Assembly: GCF_024170005.1 (NCBI RefSeq)
Contig: NZ_JALJXJ010000004.1
Coordinates: forward strand, 1 to 64,000
Source: Azospirillum lipoferum
Lineage (GTDB): Bacteria; Pseudomonadota; Alphaproteobacteria; Azospirillales; Azospirillaceae
Length of the DNA: 64,000 nt
Direction: 5' to 3'
Part shown: positions 62,318 through 64,000 of the stretch, piece after piece
Numbering within the stretch: the first letter of the stretch is position 1
Layout of the letters: each line of letters starts with the position of its first letter
Notes under the pieces: generated by a model
Databases searched by the model: none
Seen by the model: only the letters and a program-made list of their open reading frames with translations
What the model was told of the DNA's origin: nothing
Position numbers and translations under genes: made by a program

Positions 62318-62442
62318 CTGGTCTCGCCGGGTCGACCCTCTGGTCGCCGTGCGCGCCATGGCGGTAACGGCCGGAGGCCGGAACCATCCAAGTCTGTTGA
62401 CGCGAACCCCACCGGATCACCGCCGGCGGGTGGCTACTCCCC
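62318..62442 (-). promoter_or_regulatory. yybP-ykoY manganese riboswitch in the mntP leader
   Basis: Read on the minus strand, the element begins with GGGGAGTAGC (62442-62433), the hallmark loop of the class. It continues after a GC-rich stem with GCGTCAACAGACTTGG near 62402-62388, the second conserved loop, and reaches GGCGAGACC near 62320. The 3' boundary is approximate. It is about 70 bases upstream of mntP, where E. coli has the same riboswitch. Confidence 0.8.
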
Positions 62443-62480
62443 AATGACGGCGGAAGTCCTACAGGGACTGGGGGCTTGGG

Positions 62481-63815
62481 TCAAGCGCCCGTTTGCCGCA
62501 GGTGCGAATTGCGGCCGCGCAGATAGGTGGCGGCCACCGAGCGGTCGTCGCCCAGCGTCACCTGGATGAACAGCTCCTCCTCCAGGTCGCCGTCCACCGC
62601 CTTCATGCGATGTCGCATAGCCGGGGTCGCGGCGGAGTCGAGCACGACGAGATCGGCCCAGCGGCCGGGCTCCAGGCTGCCGATCTCGTCGGCCATGCCC
62701 AGCGCCTCGGCATTGCCGCGGGTCATCCAGTGCAAGGCGGCGAGCGCCGGCAGGTTCTGGCGCCGCAGCTGCAAGACCTTGTAGGCCTCCGCCGCGGTGC
62801 GCAGCATGGAATAGCTGGTGCCGCCGCCGACATCGGTGGCGATGGCGGTGCGCACCGGCCGCTCCGGCTTCGACAGGGCGTCGAGATCGAACAGGCCGCT
62901 GCCGATGAACAGGTTGCTGGTCGGGCAGAAGACGGCGACCGACCCACTCTCCGACAGGCGGGTCATCTCGGCCTCCGACAGATGGATGCAGTGACCGAAC
63001 AGCGAGGTCGGTCCCAGTAGCCCGAAACGGTCGTAGACGTCGGTGTAGTCGCGAGCGCCGGGGAACAGGCGGCGCACCTCGGCGATCTCGTCGGTGTTCT
63101 CCGACAGATGGGTCTGCATGTGGACGCCGGGATGCTCGCGCAGCAGCGCACCGGCCGCCTCCAGCTGCGCCTCGGTCGAGGTGATGGCGAAACGCGGGGT
63201 GACGGCATAGCGCTGGCGCCCCGTCCCGTGCCAGCGGCCGATCAGGTCCTTGCCGTCGCGATAGCTGCTCTCCGCCGTATCGGTCAGGGCGAGCGGGGCA
63301 TGGCGGTCCATCATCACCTTGCCGGCGATCAGCCCGGCACCGCGCGCCTCCGCCTCGGTGAACAGGGCGTCGACCGATTGCGGATGGACCGAGCCATAGA
63401 CCACCGCCGTGGTCGTGCCGTTGCGCAGCAGTTCGTCCATGAAGAAGGCGGCATTGGCGGCAGCATGGGCCGGGTTGGCGAAACGCTGCTCCTCGATGAA
63501 GGTGTATTTCTCCAGCCAGTCGAGCAGTTGCGCGCCGTAGGAGGCGATGACCTGGGTCTGCGGGAAATGGATGTGGGTGTCGATGAAGCCCGGCAGCACC
63601 AGCCGGCCGCTGTGGTCGTCGACCGCCACCCCTTCCGGCACCCGGCCGCGCAGATCGGCCCAGTCCCCGACCTCCAGAATCCGCCCGGCGGCCCCGACCA
63701 GCAGCAGCCCATCCTCGTGATAGGTCAGGCAGTCGAGATCCCCCGGCCCGGCAGGCGCGCGACGGAAGCTGAGCAGGCGCCCACGGATGGCGGAAGAGAT
63801 GGATTGATCGGGCAT
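62481..63815 (-). CDS. guaD: Guanine deaminase
   Basis: A 444-residue amidohydrolase. The metal ligands are in FIDTHIHFPQ, with further His in HMQTHLSEN and GHCIHL and the Asp in ATDVGGGTSYSM, the diagnostic guanine deaminase motif. It converts guanine to xanthine. It lies 36 bases downstream of the gene for the PuuD-like protein, which points to a purine degradation operon. ATG 63815 is used; an in-frame GTG at 63839 is possible. Confidence 0.93.
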   Translation of the reverse strand: MPDQSISSAIRGRLLSFRRAPAGPGDLDCLTYHEDGLLLVGAAGRILEVGDWADLRGRVPEGVAVDDHSGRLVLPGFIDTHIHFPQTQVIASYGAQLLDWLEKYTFIEEQRFANPAHAAANAAFFMDELLRNGTTTAVVYGSVHPQSVDALFTEAEARGAGLIAGKVMMDRHAPLALTDTAESSYRDGKDLIGRWHGTGRQRYAVTPRFAITSTEAQLEAAGALLREHPGVHMQTHLSENTDEIAEVRRLFPGARDYTDVYDRFGLLGPTSLFGHCIHLSEAEMTRLSESGSVAVFCPTSNLFIGSGLFDLDALSKPERPVRTAIATDVGGGTSYSMLRTAAEAYKVLQLRRQNLPALAALHWMTRGNAEALGMADEIGSLEPGRWADLVVLDSAATPAMRHRMKAVDGDLEEELFIQVTLGDDRSVAATYLRGRNSHLRQTGA

Positions 63816-63851
63816 GGGGATCCGGTTTCTGTAGATCACTTCAAGGCAGGG

Positions 63852-64000
63852 TTACTTAATGTCACCCGACCAGGCCGCCAACACCGCGCGTTCCTGCGGG
63901 GTGATACCGGTGATGTTGGCGGGGGGCATGGCGCTGCTGTAGCCGGCTTGCAGACGGATCTGGTCGGCATGGCGGCGGATGCCATCGCCCTCCAGCACGA
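63852..64000 (-). CDS. puuD: C-terminal fragment of urate hydroxylase PuuD-like protein
   Basis: The reading frame is open to the right window edge, so only about 49 residues are seen. They include AGYSSAMPPANITGITPQER and AVLAAW, the C-terminal cytochrome c part of PuuD, with the Met of AMPP as the heme ligand. PuuD is a membrane-bound urate-oxidising protein. Adjacency to guaD supports the call. Confidence 0.75.
   Translation of the reverse strand, partial: VLEGDGIRRHADQIRLQAGYSSAMPPANITGITPQERAVLAAWSGDIK

Overview
The window is high-GC chromosomal or megaplasmid DNA of an alphaproteobacterium, most likely Azospirillum or a close relative in the Rhodospirillales. The evidence for this is a CcrM-type adenine methyltransferase with GANTC sites upstream of its own gene, a RegB/RegA redox two-component pair, a tandem cold-shock-domain protein, DUF3305/DUF3306 genes, and CCCCACCC-type intergenic repeats. 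This placement is inferred from gene content only.

Positions 1-4740 hold the tail of a surface-type protein, a DUF1801 protein, and a LacI-regulated sugar-acid locus: an MFS transporter and a DapA-family aldolase/dehydratase diverge from the lacI gene across two identical 12-bp palindromes.

Positions 4749-16797 are the most striking part. A group-5 soluble di-iron monooxygenase operon of the propane/acetone type (prmABCD plus a dedicated GroEL-like chaperonin) is followed by the gene for a sigma-54 activator. It diverges from an operon encoding a small cytochrome c, a glyoxalase I-like protein, a Tat-exported gluconate-dehydrogenase subunit 3-like protein and a GMC oxidoreductase. Both operons have a full -24/-12 sigma-54 promoter facing outward from a shared 180-bp region that contains a perfect inverted repeat. 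This suggests one co-activated pathway: propane or acetone is hydroxylated, the alcohol is oxidised into a cytochrome c chain, and methylglyoxal is removed.

Positions 16854-26870 hold a ribbon-helix-helix protein and a guanidino/amine catabolic locus: ureohydrolase, flavin amine oxidase, TetR repressor, amidase, MFS transporter, aldehyde dehydrogenase and outer-membrane porin. A shared GGTCAAAYGAC motif lies upstream of tetR and at the amidase promoter.

Positions 27030-36654 are mostly housekeeping: alpha/beta hydrolase, DedA protein, Lrp regulator, double cold-shock protein, YchJ-like SEC-C protein, RNase HII, CcrM, FolB, tRNA-Asn, tRNA-Asp, an SDR enzyme and DUF3305/DUF3306. Positions 36662-44143 carry a phytochelatin-synthase-like protein, a 1050-residue protein with three carbohydrate-binding modules and a beta-helix, a phosphodiesterase, and 4-hydroxyphenylpyruvate dioxygenase divergent from an AsnC regulator.

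Positions 44169-55604 form a leftward exopolysaccharide block: Wzc-like kinase, flippase, nucleotide-sugar dehydrogenase, epimerase, GDP-fucose synthase and three glycosyltransferases. Positions 55881-64000 carry a Crp/Fnr regulator, small proteins, RegA/RegB, an ABC exporter, TenA, MntP behind a yybP-ykoY manganese riboswitch, guanine deaminase and the end of a probable urate-oxidising PuuD protein. No CRISPR array, transposase or rRNA was seen.
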